From assembly GCA_029210625.1 (NCBI GenBank), contig JARGFU010000010.1, positions 151,408 through 215,407 on the forward strand: a DNA stretch of 64,000 nt, given 5' to 3'. Shown one piece after another: positions 26,029 to 33,568 of this stretch; within the stretch, counting starts at the first letter, position 1, and the number at the start of each line of letters is the position of its first letter. Both the position numbers and the translations under genes were made by a program. Source of the DNA: Deltaproteobacteria bacterium. GTDB taxonomy: Bacteria; Myxococcota; Myxococcia; SLRQ01. Below the pieces are notes generated by a model that worked only from the letters and a program-made list of their open reading frames with translations, searched no databases and was not told the origin of the DNA.

Positions 26029-26769
26029 CTACAGCTCGGCGAGGAAGTCGGTCACCGCCGCGTGGTAGGCGTCGCGGTTCACGAAGTAGATCCCGTTGTG
26101 GCCGCCCTCGTCGAAGGCGCAGCGCCGGGGGAGGGCGCAGGCCGCGGCGTTGGCCTCCGCGTGGTGCAGGCCGACGAGGTCGTCGTCCCGGGCGTGGAGG
26201 AGGAGGGTGGGGCCGGTGAAGGCCGCCAGCTTGGCCGCGTGATCGAAGTCGCGCTCGAGGGCGGCGGCGAACTCCTCTTCGGTGGCGCCCAGCTCGGCCG
26301 GGGCCATCCGCAGCCGCAGCCGCTCCCCGAGGTCGTGGATCCCGCTCTCGAGGATCAGCCCGGCCAGGGGCAGGCGCCGGCAGAGCTCGATGGCGTAGAG
26401 CGAGCCGATGCTGCGGCCGAAGGCCACGCAGCGGCCGGGGTCGAGCCCGAGGGCCTCCACCAGCGCGGCGCCGTCACCCAGCATGGCCGTCAGCGCTGGT
26501 TGGCCGGTCGAGGCGCCGTAGCCCCGGTACTCCACCAGGAGCGAGGAGAAGCCCGCGGCGGCGAAGAGGGCCGGGAGGAGGGGCTCCCAGTCGGCGACGA
26601 CCTCGCCGTTGCCGTGGAAGTGCAGCACCCACCGGTCGCCGGGGACCTCGCTGCGGACACAGCCGAGGGTCTCGCCGCCCGGGAGCTCGAAGGTCCAGCA
26701 GCGGCGGGGAGGATCGCGGCGGGGGAAGAAGTAGCGCTCGGAGACGATCCGGTGGTCGAGGAGGCTCAT
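26029..26769 (-). CDS. Alpha/beta hydrolase
   Basis: A 246-residue soluble hydrolase. The oxyanion-side motif is LHFHGNGEV, the nucleophile elbow is GRSIGS (Ser near residue 115), an acid is likely in LHARDDDL, and the His is in FDEGGHNGIYF. The HGN and GRSIGS motifs place it near the YfhR/bem46 group of serine hydrolases. Four bases separate it from the upstream gene on the same strand, so the two hydrolases form an operon. Substrate cannot be read from sequence. Confidence 0.85.
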   Translation of the reverse strand: MSLLDHRIVSERYFFPRRDPPRRCWTFELPGGETLGCVRSEVPGDRWVLHFHGNGEVVADWEPLLPALFAAAGFSSLLVEYRGYGASTGQPALTAMLGDGAALVEALGLDPGRCVAFGRSIGSLYAIELCRRLPLAGLILESGIHDLGERLRLRMAPAELGATEEEFAAALERDFDHAAKLAAFTGPTLLLHARDDDLVGLHHAEANAAACALPRRCAFDEGGHNGIYFVNRDAYHAAVTDFLAEL

Positions 26770-26773
26770 CGGA

Positions 26774-27589
26774 TCAGGCCCGGGCGAAGTGCTCGAGGCT
26801 CGCCTGGTTGAAGCGCTCGGCGCCCTCGCGGCTGACGCCGTGGCCGGCCTCGTCGATCCGCGCGAGGCGGGCCTCGGGGATGAGGCGGGCGAGGCGGTCG
26901 CTCTCTCGCGGCGGGACCAGGATGTCCTGACCGGGCCGGATCACGAGGGTGGGCAGGCCGCGGAGCTCGTGGAGGCGCGGTGCGGTGTGGTGTCCGGAGA
27001 CGGCGTGGAGCTGCCGCAGCCGGACGCCAAAGGGGGCCAGGCTCTTGAAGTCCCGCCGGATGGCCTCCCGGGCCGCCTCGGGGTTGGCCCGGCGGTAGCC
27101 GTCCGAGAAGAGGAGGTGGGTCATGGCGTCGAGGCGCTCGGTCTGGCTCTTCGCCCGGCTAACCTTCAGGAACCACCTCGCCCCGCTGGCCGTCGGCAGC
27201 ACCGGGAGCCGCCCCCCGGCGTGGGTGGCGGCCAGGGTCAGGGAGAGCACCCGCTCCCGGGCGTCGAGGGCCAGGTGCTGGGCGATCATCCCGCCCATGG
27301 AGATCCCCACCACGTGGGCCCGCTCCCAGCCCAGATCGTCCATCACCGAGAGGGCGTCCCGGCGCAGGTGGTCCATCGTGAGGCGCCGCACCGAGATGGG
27401 GCCGCTGTCGCCCACCCCGGCGTGATCGAAGACGGCCACCCGGTGGTGGGGGGCGAAGGCCTCCACCTGCCGGTGCCAGGCGATCCCGGACATCGTGAGG
27501 CCCATGATCAGCAGCACGGGGCTGCCGCTCTCTCCGGCGGTCTCGTACCAGATGCGGTGGGGGCCGCGCTCGGCGTGGGCGGTGGGCAT
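26774..27589 (-). CDS. Alpha/beta hydrolase
   Basis: A 271-residue hydrolase. The core is LLIMGLTMSGIAWHRQ, FDHAGVGDSG, the nucleophile elbow VGISMGGMIAQ, an acid in IRPGQDILVPP and the His in IDEAGHGVS. The pattern resembles aclacinomycin methylesterase or 3-oxoadipate enol-lactonase relatives. The start at 27589 follows GAGAGGGGGGC and gives the normal length; the frame is open further upstream. It is the first gene of a two-gene unit with the next hydrolase and is divergent from a third one. Confidence 0.85.
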   Translation of the reverse strand: MPTAHAERGPHRIWYETAGESGSPVLLIMGLTMSGIAWHRQVEAFAPHHRVAVFDHAGVGDSGPISVRRLTMDHLRRDALSVMDDLGWERAHVVGISMGGMIAQHLALDARERVLSLTLAATHAGGRLPVLPTASGARWFLKVSRAKSQTERLDAMTHLLFSDGYRRANPEAAREAIRRDFKSLAPFGVRLRQLHAVSGHHTAPRLHELRGLPTLVIRPGQDILVPPRESDRLARLIPEARLARIDEAGHGVSREGAERFNQASLEHFARA

Positions 27590-27650
27590 GCCCCCCTCTC
27601 TATCAAAGCAGCCTTCGGTCGGGGGCCCTCTTCGTGCTAGTTGCCTGAGG

Positions 27651-28496
27651 GTGAGCGAAGGCAGACCCATCGAGCTCCCCCTCCCCGGCCTCACCCTGCG
27701 GGGCCTCGCCTGGGGCCCGAGGGAGGCCCCCCCGGTGCTGGCTCTCCACGGCTGGCTCGACAACGCGGCGAGCTTCTCGACCCTCGCCCCTCGGCTCGAG
27801 GGCCGGCAGGTCGTGGCCCTGGACCTGCCGGGGCACGGCCGCTCCGATCACCGGGCGGCCAGCGCGAGCTACAACTTCATCGACTGGGTGCCCGACGTCC
27901 TGTTGGCGGTGGATACCCTGGGCTGGGGGCGCTTCTCCCTCCTCGGGCACTCGATGGGCGCGGGGATCGCCTGCCTCCTGGCCGGCGCCCTCCCGGAGCG
28001 GGTCGAGCGGCTGGTGCTGATCGAGGGCTTCGGGCCGCTGACCGAGGCGGCCGAGGCCGCGCCCGCCCGCCTGGCCCGGCACCTGGTGCAGCGCGGCTTC
28101 GGCGGGGAGCCGCGGGTGATGGCGGGCCGGGAGGAGGCGGTGGAGCGGATGCTCCGGGCCAGCCACGGGCTGGAGCGGTCCTCCGCCGAGCTGCTGGCGG
28201 CCCGGGGGACCCGCGAGGTCGAGGGCGGTGTGGTCTGGGCCTGGGATCCGCGGCTGCGGCAGTCCTCGGCCATTCGCCTGACCGAGGAGCAGGTGATCGC
28301 CTTCCTCTCGCGCATCGAGGCGCCGGTGCTGGTGGTGCGGGGGGTCCCGGGCTGGCCGGCGGACGAGGCGCTCCTCGACGGGCGCAAGGCCGCGGTGAAG
28401 GACCTCACGGTGCGGGAGCTCGCCGGCGGCCACCACCTGCACCTCGATCACCCCGAGCCCGTGGCCGAGGTGGTGCGGGCCCACCTGGAGCGCTAG
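27651..28496 (+). CDS. Alpha/beta hydrolase
   Basis: A 281-residue hydrolase with LALHGWLDNAASF, DLPGHGRSDH, the elbow LLGHSMGAGIA, an acid expected near VLVVRGVPGWPAD, and His in AGGHHLHLDHPE. This arrangement is close to the eukaryotic serine hydrolase-like and MhpC-type enzymes. GTG at 27651 is the likely start: upstream in-frame Met codons lie inside the region antisense to the divergent hydrolase. Four bases overlap the tail of the convergent Hsp70-like gene. Function unknown beyond ester or thioester hydrolysis. Confidence 0.83.
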   Translation: MSEGRPIELPLPGLTLRGLAWGPREAPPVLALHGWLDNAASFSTLAPRLEGRQVVALDLPGHGRSDHRAASASYNFIDWVPDVLLAVDTLGWGRFSLLGHSMGAGIACLLAGALPERVERLVLIEGFGPLTEAAEAAPARLARHLVQRGFGGEPRVMAGREEAVERMLRASHGLERSSAELLAARGTREVEGGVVWAWDPRLRQSSAIRLTEEQVIAFLSRIEAPVLVVRGVPGWPADEALLDGRKAAVKDLTVRELAGGHHLHLDHPEPVAEVVRAHLER

Positions 28497-30016
28497 CGGT
28501 TCCGGGGCGGCGGCTTCAGCTCGAGTCGCGCTGACCCCCCCTCGGAGGCGAGGATCGAGAGGGTCAGATCGAAGTCGTGGCCCATCCGCATCTCGAGCAG
28601 CAGGTCGCCCTCGTTCTCCTCGAGCCACTCCGGCGGGACGCGGACCGTGCCCAGCAGGTCGCGGTCCACCGAGGTGGCGTCCACTGCCTCGTAGATCGCG
28701 ATCATCAGGGGCTGCCCCGCGGGCGGCCGGGTGACCGCGGTTCGCTCGGTGCAGGGGATGGTCGAGTTCTGGGAGAGCACCTCCACCGAGCCGATCCCGG
28801 CGGCCATGATGCCGATGGGGATGGGGATGACGTCGATGAGGGCCGCGCCGTTGGGCAGGCCCAGGGTGCGCCCCAGGATGGCGGCGCCGACCGCCACCCC
28901 CAGCTCGGGGTGGACGTTCTTGCCGGGATCGGTGTCGAAGCGGTCCGTGAGGCGGTCGCGGATCCGGGGCATCCGGGTCTGGCCGCCGACGAAGACGACC
29001 TCGCCCACCTGCGAGGGCTCGCGGTTCCCGCGCTTCAGCACGTCCTCGACGATGCCCAGGCAGCGCTCGATGAGGCCCTCGGTGAGGTCCTCGAGCTCGT
29101 CGCGGGTGATCACGGTCTCGAGATCGAGGAAGCCCCCGGAGGGGTTCTGGGCGACGAAGGGCACCCGGATCTTCGCGGTGTCCTCCTTCGAGAGGAGGAT
29201 CTTTGCGGTCTCCGCCGCCGAGCGCAGGCGCTGGAGCACGACCTTGTTCTCCCGCAGGTCGATCCCGTGCCGGTCCTGGAAGCTGTTCACGAGGTGATCG
29301 ACGATCGTCGAGTCGAAGTCGTGGCCGCCCAGGAAGGCGTCGCCGCCGGTGGCGAGCACCCGCACCTCGCGGCGGTCGACCTGGAGGAGGGTGGCGTCGA
29401 AGGTGCCGCCGCCCAGGTCGAAGACCAGGACCTCGTCCGAGGCCTCGCGGTGCTTGGCGTAGTAGAGGGCCGCGGCGGTGGGCTCGTTCACCACCGCCCG
29501 CACGTCCAGGCCCGACATCTCGGCGGCGGTCCGGACGGCCTTGCGCTGCCCGTAGGAGAAGTGAGCGGGGACGGTGAGCACGACCTTTTCGAACTCGAGG
29601 CCCGCGGCGCCGTTCGCCAGCTCGACGATGCGGTGGATGATCTCGAAGGCGGCGTCGATGAAGGAGATGGGCGCGCCGAAGATGTCGACCGCCGCGTTGC
29701 CCACGTCGTCCTCGATGATCGGGTAGACGTAGCGGTCCTTGTTCTTGGTCACGAACTCGGAGTTGTAGCGCCGCCCGAGGAAGCGCTTGGCCCCGATGAT
29801 CGTGTGGGTGGGGTCGTCGGCGATCTGCTTGCGGGCCATCTCGCCCACGAGGATACGGTCGCCGCCCCCGTACCAGACGATGGAGGGGAGGGTGTAGCGC
29901 TTCGCCGCCACGGGGACGAGGTGGATCTTGGAGGCCTCGTCACACCAGGCTGCTGCAGTGTTCGTCGTGCCGAAGTCGATGCCCAGGACGGGAGGATCAG
30001 ACGCCATTCCCGACAT
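28493..30016 (-). CDS. Hsp70-family ATPase (short, HscC/DnaK-like)
   Basis: A 507-residue Hsp70 family protein. The nucleotide-binding domain is complete: GIDFGTTNTA at the start, VVLTVPAHFSYGQRKAV, NEPTAAALYY, DLGGGTFDATLL and FVGGQTRMPRIRD. After about residue 390 there is a substrate-binding beta domain, but the protein stops before the alpha-helical lid, so it is about 130 residues shorter than DnaK. It ends ELKPPPRNR without a DnaJ-type EEVD tail. No dnaJ or grpE is next to it. It may be a specialised chaperone. The start could also be the Met at 30007. Confidence 0.88.
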   Translation of the reverse strand: MSGMASDPPVLGIDFGTTNTAAAWCDEASKIHLVPVAAKRYTLPSIVWYGGGDRILVGEMARKQIADDPTHTIIGAKRFLGRRYNSEFVTKNKDRYVYPIIEDDVGNAAVDIFGAPISFIDAAFEIIHRIVELANGAAGLEFEKVVLTVPAHFSYGQRKAVRTAAEMSGLDVRAVVNEPTAAALYYAKHREASDEVLVFDLGGGTFDATLLQVDRREVRVLATGGDAFLGGHDFDSTIVDHLVNSFQDRHGIDLRENKVVLQRLRSAAETAKILLSKEDTAKIRVPFVAQNPSGGFLDLETVITRDELEDLTEGLIERCLGIVEDVLKRGNREPSQVGEVVFVGGQTRMPRIRDRLTDRFDTDPGKNVHPELGVAVGAAILGRTLGLPNGAALIDVIPIPIGIMAAGIGSVEVLSQNSTIPCTERTAVTRPPAGQPLMIAIYEAVDATSVDRDLLGTVRVPPEWLEENEGDLLLEMRMGHDFDLTLSILASEGGSARLELKPPPRNR

Positions 30017-30074
30017 TCTGCCGCGAATGACCCTCTCCTGGAAAGCGGCCTTCGGGTCTGGCCCGGCTCAGGCC

Positions 30075-32135
30075 CTACTCGGTGGCCTCGTCCGGGTGCG
30101 TCCACTTCGTCAGGAGCGGGGCGATCGCGAAGCAGATCACCGCGGAGACCAGGGCGGTCAGCCCGATGGTCCCGAAGACGTCGCCGTAGAGGTGGACGGT
30201 CTCGGCGGGGGCCGGGATGAACTGCAGCCCGCCCTCACCGTGACCGACGCCGGTCTGGGAGGCGATGAGCGAGGCGAGGTCGTTGGAGAAGGCCGTGGCC
30301 AGGAACCAGGCGCCCATCACCGTCGAGACCAGGCGGGCCGGCGAGAGCTTGGTGACCATCGAGAGGCCCACCGGCGAGAGGCAGAGCTCGCCGGTCGTGT
30401 GGAGCAGGTAGCCCAGGAGGAGCCAGCTCATCCCGACCATGCCCAGGGCGTCGCTCTGCTGCGCGCCCCACCAGAGCACGCCGAAGCCCATGGCCAGCTG
30501 CAGGAGGCCGAGGGCGAACTTGAAAGGGGTCGAGGGCTCCCAGCCCCGCCGGCCCAGGAAGGTCCAGAGGGCCGAGAAGACCAGCCCGAAGATCAGGATG
30601 AAGACCGGGTTGGCCGCCTGGAACTCGGAGGCCGGGATCTCGCTGCGGGAGAGGCCCATGCCCACGTTGGACTCGTCGATCTTCCACTCGACGAAGCGAT
30701 CGGCCTCGGTGGCGCCCTCGGCGCTCGCGGCGGTGCGCAGGTAGGTCAGGCCGGTCATGGTGAGGGTGCCGGCGGCCCGCACCCGGGCGGTCAGCTCCTC
30801 GATCTCGGCGGGGGTCGCCTTGCCCCGGGCCTCCTCCTGCTTGCGGACCTCGGCGACGATGCGGTCGAGCATCCCCGGGTCGGCGTTCTTCCGGCCGAGC
30901 TGCTCCTGGGAGAGGAGGAAGGCGTCGCCGTCCGCCTCGTCGCGCAGCAGGTCCACCCGCAGCTTCAGGGTCTCGCCCACCTGTCCGGCGGCGACCCCCT
31001 GGCCCTCGAAGACCCGGTCGACGTTCCGGTCGGTGAAGTTGTTCACCGAGGAGCCGGCCTGCTCGAAGAAGGCCCAGAAGAGCATGGAGAAGAACATCAG
31101 GATGAGCACCACGAACATCCGCTGGCGCTCGACCTTCGCCGAGCGGATGGCGCCGACGAGGAGGTAGACGATCGCCACGCCGCCCAGGAGGACGAGGACG
31201 ATCCGGTGGATGGGGATGGCGGTCTCGCCGACGTGCAGCTGGGCCTCGGTCACGGTGGCCAGCTTCACGATCAGGCCGAGGACGGGGACCAGGGCGAAGG
31301 TGCCCACGTAGACCCAGAGGCCCAGGGGGAGCCCGCCGACCTTCTTCTTCAGCTTCTCGGGGTCCGGCGGGCCGCCGGCCTCCGGCGAGAGGCCGCCGCG
31401 ATCGAGGGCCATGAAGGCCGAGCCGCCGGCGATCAGCAGGGCCAGGGCGATGAGGATCCGCACGCCCAGCTGCAGCCAGCTGTCCTGCAGGAAGGGCAGG
31501 GAGAGGGCGACGGCCAGGGCGCCGGCGCTGATGGTGATCTGGGAGAAGCGGCCGGGGATGGCGAAGACCGCCAGGCCCACGAGCATGCCGATGGTGGCCA
31601 GGCCGAAGCCGTAGTGCCAGCCGTAGGTCTCGCCGATGTAGCCGCAGAGGATCGGCGACATGGCGGCACCCAGGTTGATGCCCATGTAGAAGATGGTGAA
31701 GCCCGCGTCCCGCTGGCCGGAGCCGGCCGGGTAGAGCGAGCCCACGATGGTGGAGATGTTCGGCTTGAAGAAGCCGTTGCCGCAGATCAGCAGGGCCAGG
31801 GCGCCGTAGAAGGCCCAGTCGAACTCCACGGACATCAGGAGGTGACCGGCGGCCATGAGGATGCCGCCGAGGATCACGCCCCGGCGGGGGCCCAGCAGCC
31901 GGTCGGCGAGCATCCCGCCGATGTAGGGGGCGGCGTAGACCAGCGCGCCGTAGGCGCCGTAGATGGCGTAGGCCGACTGGTCGTCGAGGCCCAGGAAGCC
32001 CTTGATGATGTAGAAGATCAGCAGGGCGCGCATGCCGTAGTAGGAGAAGCGCTCCCACATCTCGGCGAAGAACAGCGTGAAGAGGCCGGTCGGGTGGCCG
32101 TAGAGGGTCGGGCCTTCGATCTTCTTGTCTTCCAT
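30075..32135 (-). CDS. POT/PTR family proton-coupled peptide transporter
   Basis: A 686-residue major-facilitator protein. The family signature ExxERFxYYG is seen at residues 25-34 (EMWERFSYYG), followed by GGMLADRLLGPRRG and FFKPNISTIVGSLY, typical of POT di/tripeptide symporters. It is longer than the usual 450-500 residues because about 95 hydrophilic residues (roughly 375-480, rich in Glu, Ala and Thr) are inserted between two membrane segments, after EQAGSSVNNF. The start at 32135 is near a possible AAGGAG in reverse. Import of di- and tripeptides fits a predatory or proteolytic lifestyle, but that is inference. Confidence 0.9.
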   Translation of the reverse strand: MEDKKIEGPTLYGHPTGLFTLFFAEMWERFSYYGMRALLIFYIIKGFLGLDDQSAYAIYGAYGALVYAAPYIGGMLADRLLGPRRGVILGGILMAAGHLLMSVEFDWAFYGALALLICGNGFFKPNISTIVGSLYPAGSGQRDAGFTIFYMGINLGAAMSPILCGYIGETYGWHYGFGLATIGMLVGLAVFAIPGRFSQITISAGALAVALSLPFLQDSWLQLGVRILIALALLIAGGSAFMALDRGGLSPEAGGPPDPEKLKKKVGGLPLGLWVYVGTFALVPVLGLIVKLATVTEAQLHVGETAIPIHRIVLVLLGGVAIVYLLVGAIRSAKVERQRMFVVLILMFFSMLFWAFFEQAGSSVNNFTDRNVDRVFEGQGVAAGQVGETLKLRVDLLRDEADGDAFLLSQEQLGRKNADPGMLDRIVAEVRKQEEARGKATPAEIEELTARVRAAGTLTMTGLTYLRTAASAEGATEADRFVEWKIDESNVGMGLSRSEIPASEFQAANPVFILIFGLVFSALWTFLGRRGWEPSTPFKFALGLLQLAMGFGVLWWGAQQSDALGMVGMSWLLLGYLLHTTGELCLSPVGLSMVTKLSPARLVSTVMGAWFLATAFSNDLASLIASQTGVGHGEGGLQFIPAPAETVHLYGDVFGTIGLTALVSAVICFAIAPLLTKWTHPDEATE

Positions 32136-32230
32136 GGGGTCCCCGCAGCAGTAAGGAGGCGTCTAGCTACCACCTGCTGGCCCGCGTGCGTAGGGGGGGC
32201 GCGCCGGCGGCGGACGAGCCCGGAAGGGGT

Positions 32231-32246
32231 CTGGTAGACTTACCAG
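32231..32246. repeat. Perfect inverted repeat upstream of 32285 gene
   Basis: CTGGTA-GACT-TACCAG is an exact 6-bp inverted repeat in the 149-base divergent spacer between the peptide transporter and the next gene. Its size and place would suit an operator or a small hairpin in the 5' leader. A TTGACC lies at 32263-32268. No matched second copy was found in the window. Confidence 0.4.
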
Positions 32247-32284
32247 GTCATATCTTTCGGGCTTGACCGCTGGAGAACCAGACG

Positions 32285-33568
32285 ATGACCTTCCCTCGCT
32301 CCCTCGCTCCCTCGCTCCCTCGCTCCCGGCTAGCCGCTTCGCTGGTCCTGCTGGGGTGTCTCGCCCCTTTCTCGGCTAGCGCTCAGCCAGCCTGCGACCA
32401 GTTGCCACCGCTCTTGCCGCTGCTCGACGGGTATCCCACTCGGGTGCAGAACCCGGGCGGGTGGCAGTCTTCCTCGTCGGCGATCCACGCCATCGACGGC
32501 GAGGTCGCCCGCGGGGTGTTCCTGGCGGTCGATGGCAACCAGGGCGAGATCGACTCGCTCACGGACGTCTCCGGTAGAACCACGAAGCTCGAGGAGGTGG
32601 TGGCGCCCCTCGCCCTGGAGCCGACCGCGCCGGACCTCCGGGGCGCGATCGCCGTGTTCGGCGGAAGGGACTCCAACAAGTCCGACATCTATCTCTACCC
32701 CTTCTCCCTCGGGACCCTGATCAACCTGACGGAGGAGGAGAACCCACTCCTCCCGGAGGACACGCTCCCCACGGTCGGCGGATTGGAGGGTGATGAGGTC
32801 TTCTGGCAGCGGAACCAGGGGATCTGGCCGCCTGCCGGGGTGACCCAGGAGTGGGACCTCTGGCACAAGCCCTCCGGGTGCGGGCGCCTCTCCTGCTCGC
32901 GCGCCATCTTCGAGAGGAATGGGCGGAACGAGATCCGTCCGCGGGCCTCCCGGGACCACCTGGCCTACGAGGTCTTCTCCCCCGGGGCGCCTCTTTCCGG
33001 TCACGATGTCGCCGTCTGGGACGTCGAGCAGAGGACCGAGGTGTGGCAGTCGAATCACCCGCAGGAGGAACGGGCGCCCGACACCCACGCAGGTCGACTG
33101 GCTTTTCTGCGTCGTCGCCCCGACCTGACCAACAACCCCTACTGGGTCTGCCACGGTGCCCTCGGAGCCGTGCCACAGCCGGTCCTCAGCCCGGATTCGC
33201 CTCCCTACAACGAAGCCTGCGAAGAGATGCTCGGTGTGCGCGTCGGAGGGAGTGAAGGTCAGCTGCTGCTCTATCTCACGCAAGATTGCTGCAACCTCGG
33301 AAACAGCACCCGCAACCTCGTCCTCTGGCTGGAGGATGTGTCCGCTGGGTGCGTCTGGGAGGTCGATGTCATCGCGAACAGCCAGTCGACCTTTGTGCCT
33401 CAAACGACCCTCGTTGGCCTCCCATCACTCTTCGACATCTCGGGGAACGCGATCATCTACTCGAAGGACCGCGACGACAGTGGCCAGGACGAGTGGTGGA
33501 CCTACGTGGTGCGCTTCGATGAATCCCGTCTCCCGGAGACCTGTGGAAAGATCCGGGAGCTGCCTTGA
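32285..33568 (+). CDS. Secreted protein of unknown function, possible beta-propeller
   Basis: A 427-residue protein with a signal peptide: Arg/Ser/Leu-rich start, hydrophobic LAASLVLLGCLAPF, cleavage after SASA. The rest has repeated short strands (SDIYLYPFSLG, HDVAVWDVEQRTEVWQ, IIYSKDRDDSGQDEWW) that resemble PD40/TolB-like propeller blades, and 11 or so Cys residues. I do not recognise a named family. ATG 32285 follows GGAGAACCAGACG. The codons after the ATG contain four copies of an octanucleotide. It is coupled by TTGA overlap to the following lipoprotein gene. More GAA/TCG/CTT-type codons appear here than in neighbours. Confidence 0.7.
   Translation: MTFPRSLAPSLPRSRLAASLVLLGCLAPFSASAQPACDQLPPLLPLLDGYPTRVQNPGGWQSSSSAIHAIDGEVARGVFLAVDGNQGEIDSLTDVSGRTTKLEEVVAPLALEPTAPDLRGAIAVFGGRDSNKSDIYLYPFSLGTLINLTEEENPLLPEDTLPTVGGLEGDEVFWQRNQGIWPPAGVTQEWDLWHKPSGCGRLSCSRAIFERNGRNEIRPRASRDHLAYEVFSPGAPLSGHDVAVWDVEQRTEVWQSNHPQEERAPDTHAGRLAFLRRRPDLTNNPYWVCHGALGAVPQPVLSPDSPPYNEACEEMLGVRVGGSEGQLLLYLTQDCCNLGNSTRNLVLWLEDVSAGCVWEVDVIANSQSTFVPQTTLVGLPSLFDISGNAIIYSKDRDDSGQDEWWTYVVRFDESRLPETCGKIRELP
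32293..32324 (+). repeat. Four perfect tandem copies of octamer CCCTCGCT inside a start region
   Basis: Bases 32293-32324 are four exact copies of CCCTCGCT followed by CCC. The unit is not a multiple of three and begins three codons after the ATG of the secreted-protein gene. Gaining one copy brings TAG into frame at 32331-32333; losing one brings TAG into frame at 32377-32379. The structure is therefore a candidate on/off contingency repeat. Confidence 0.8.
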
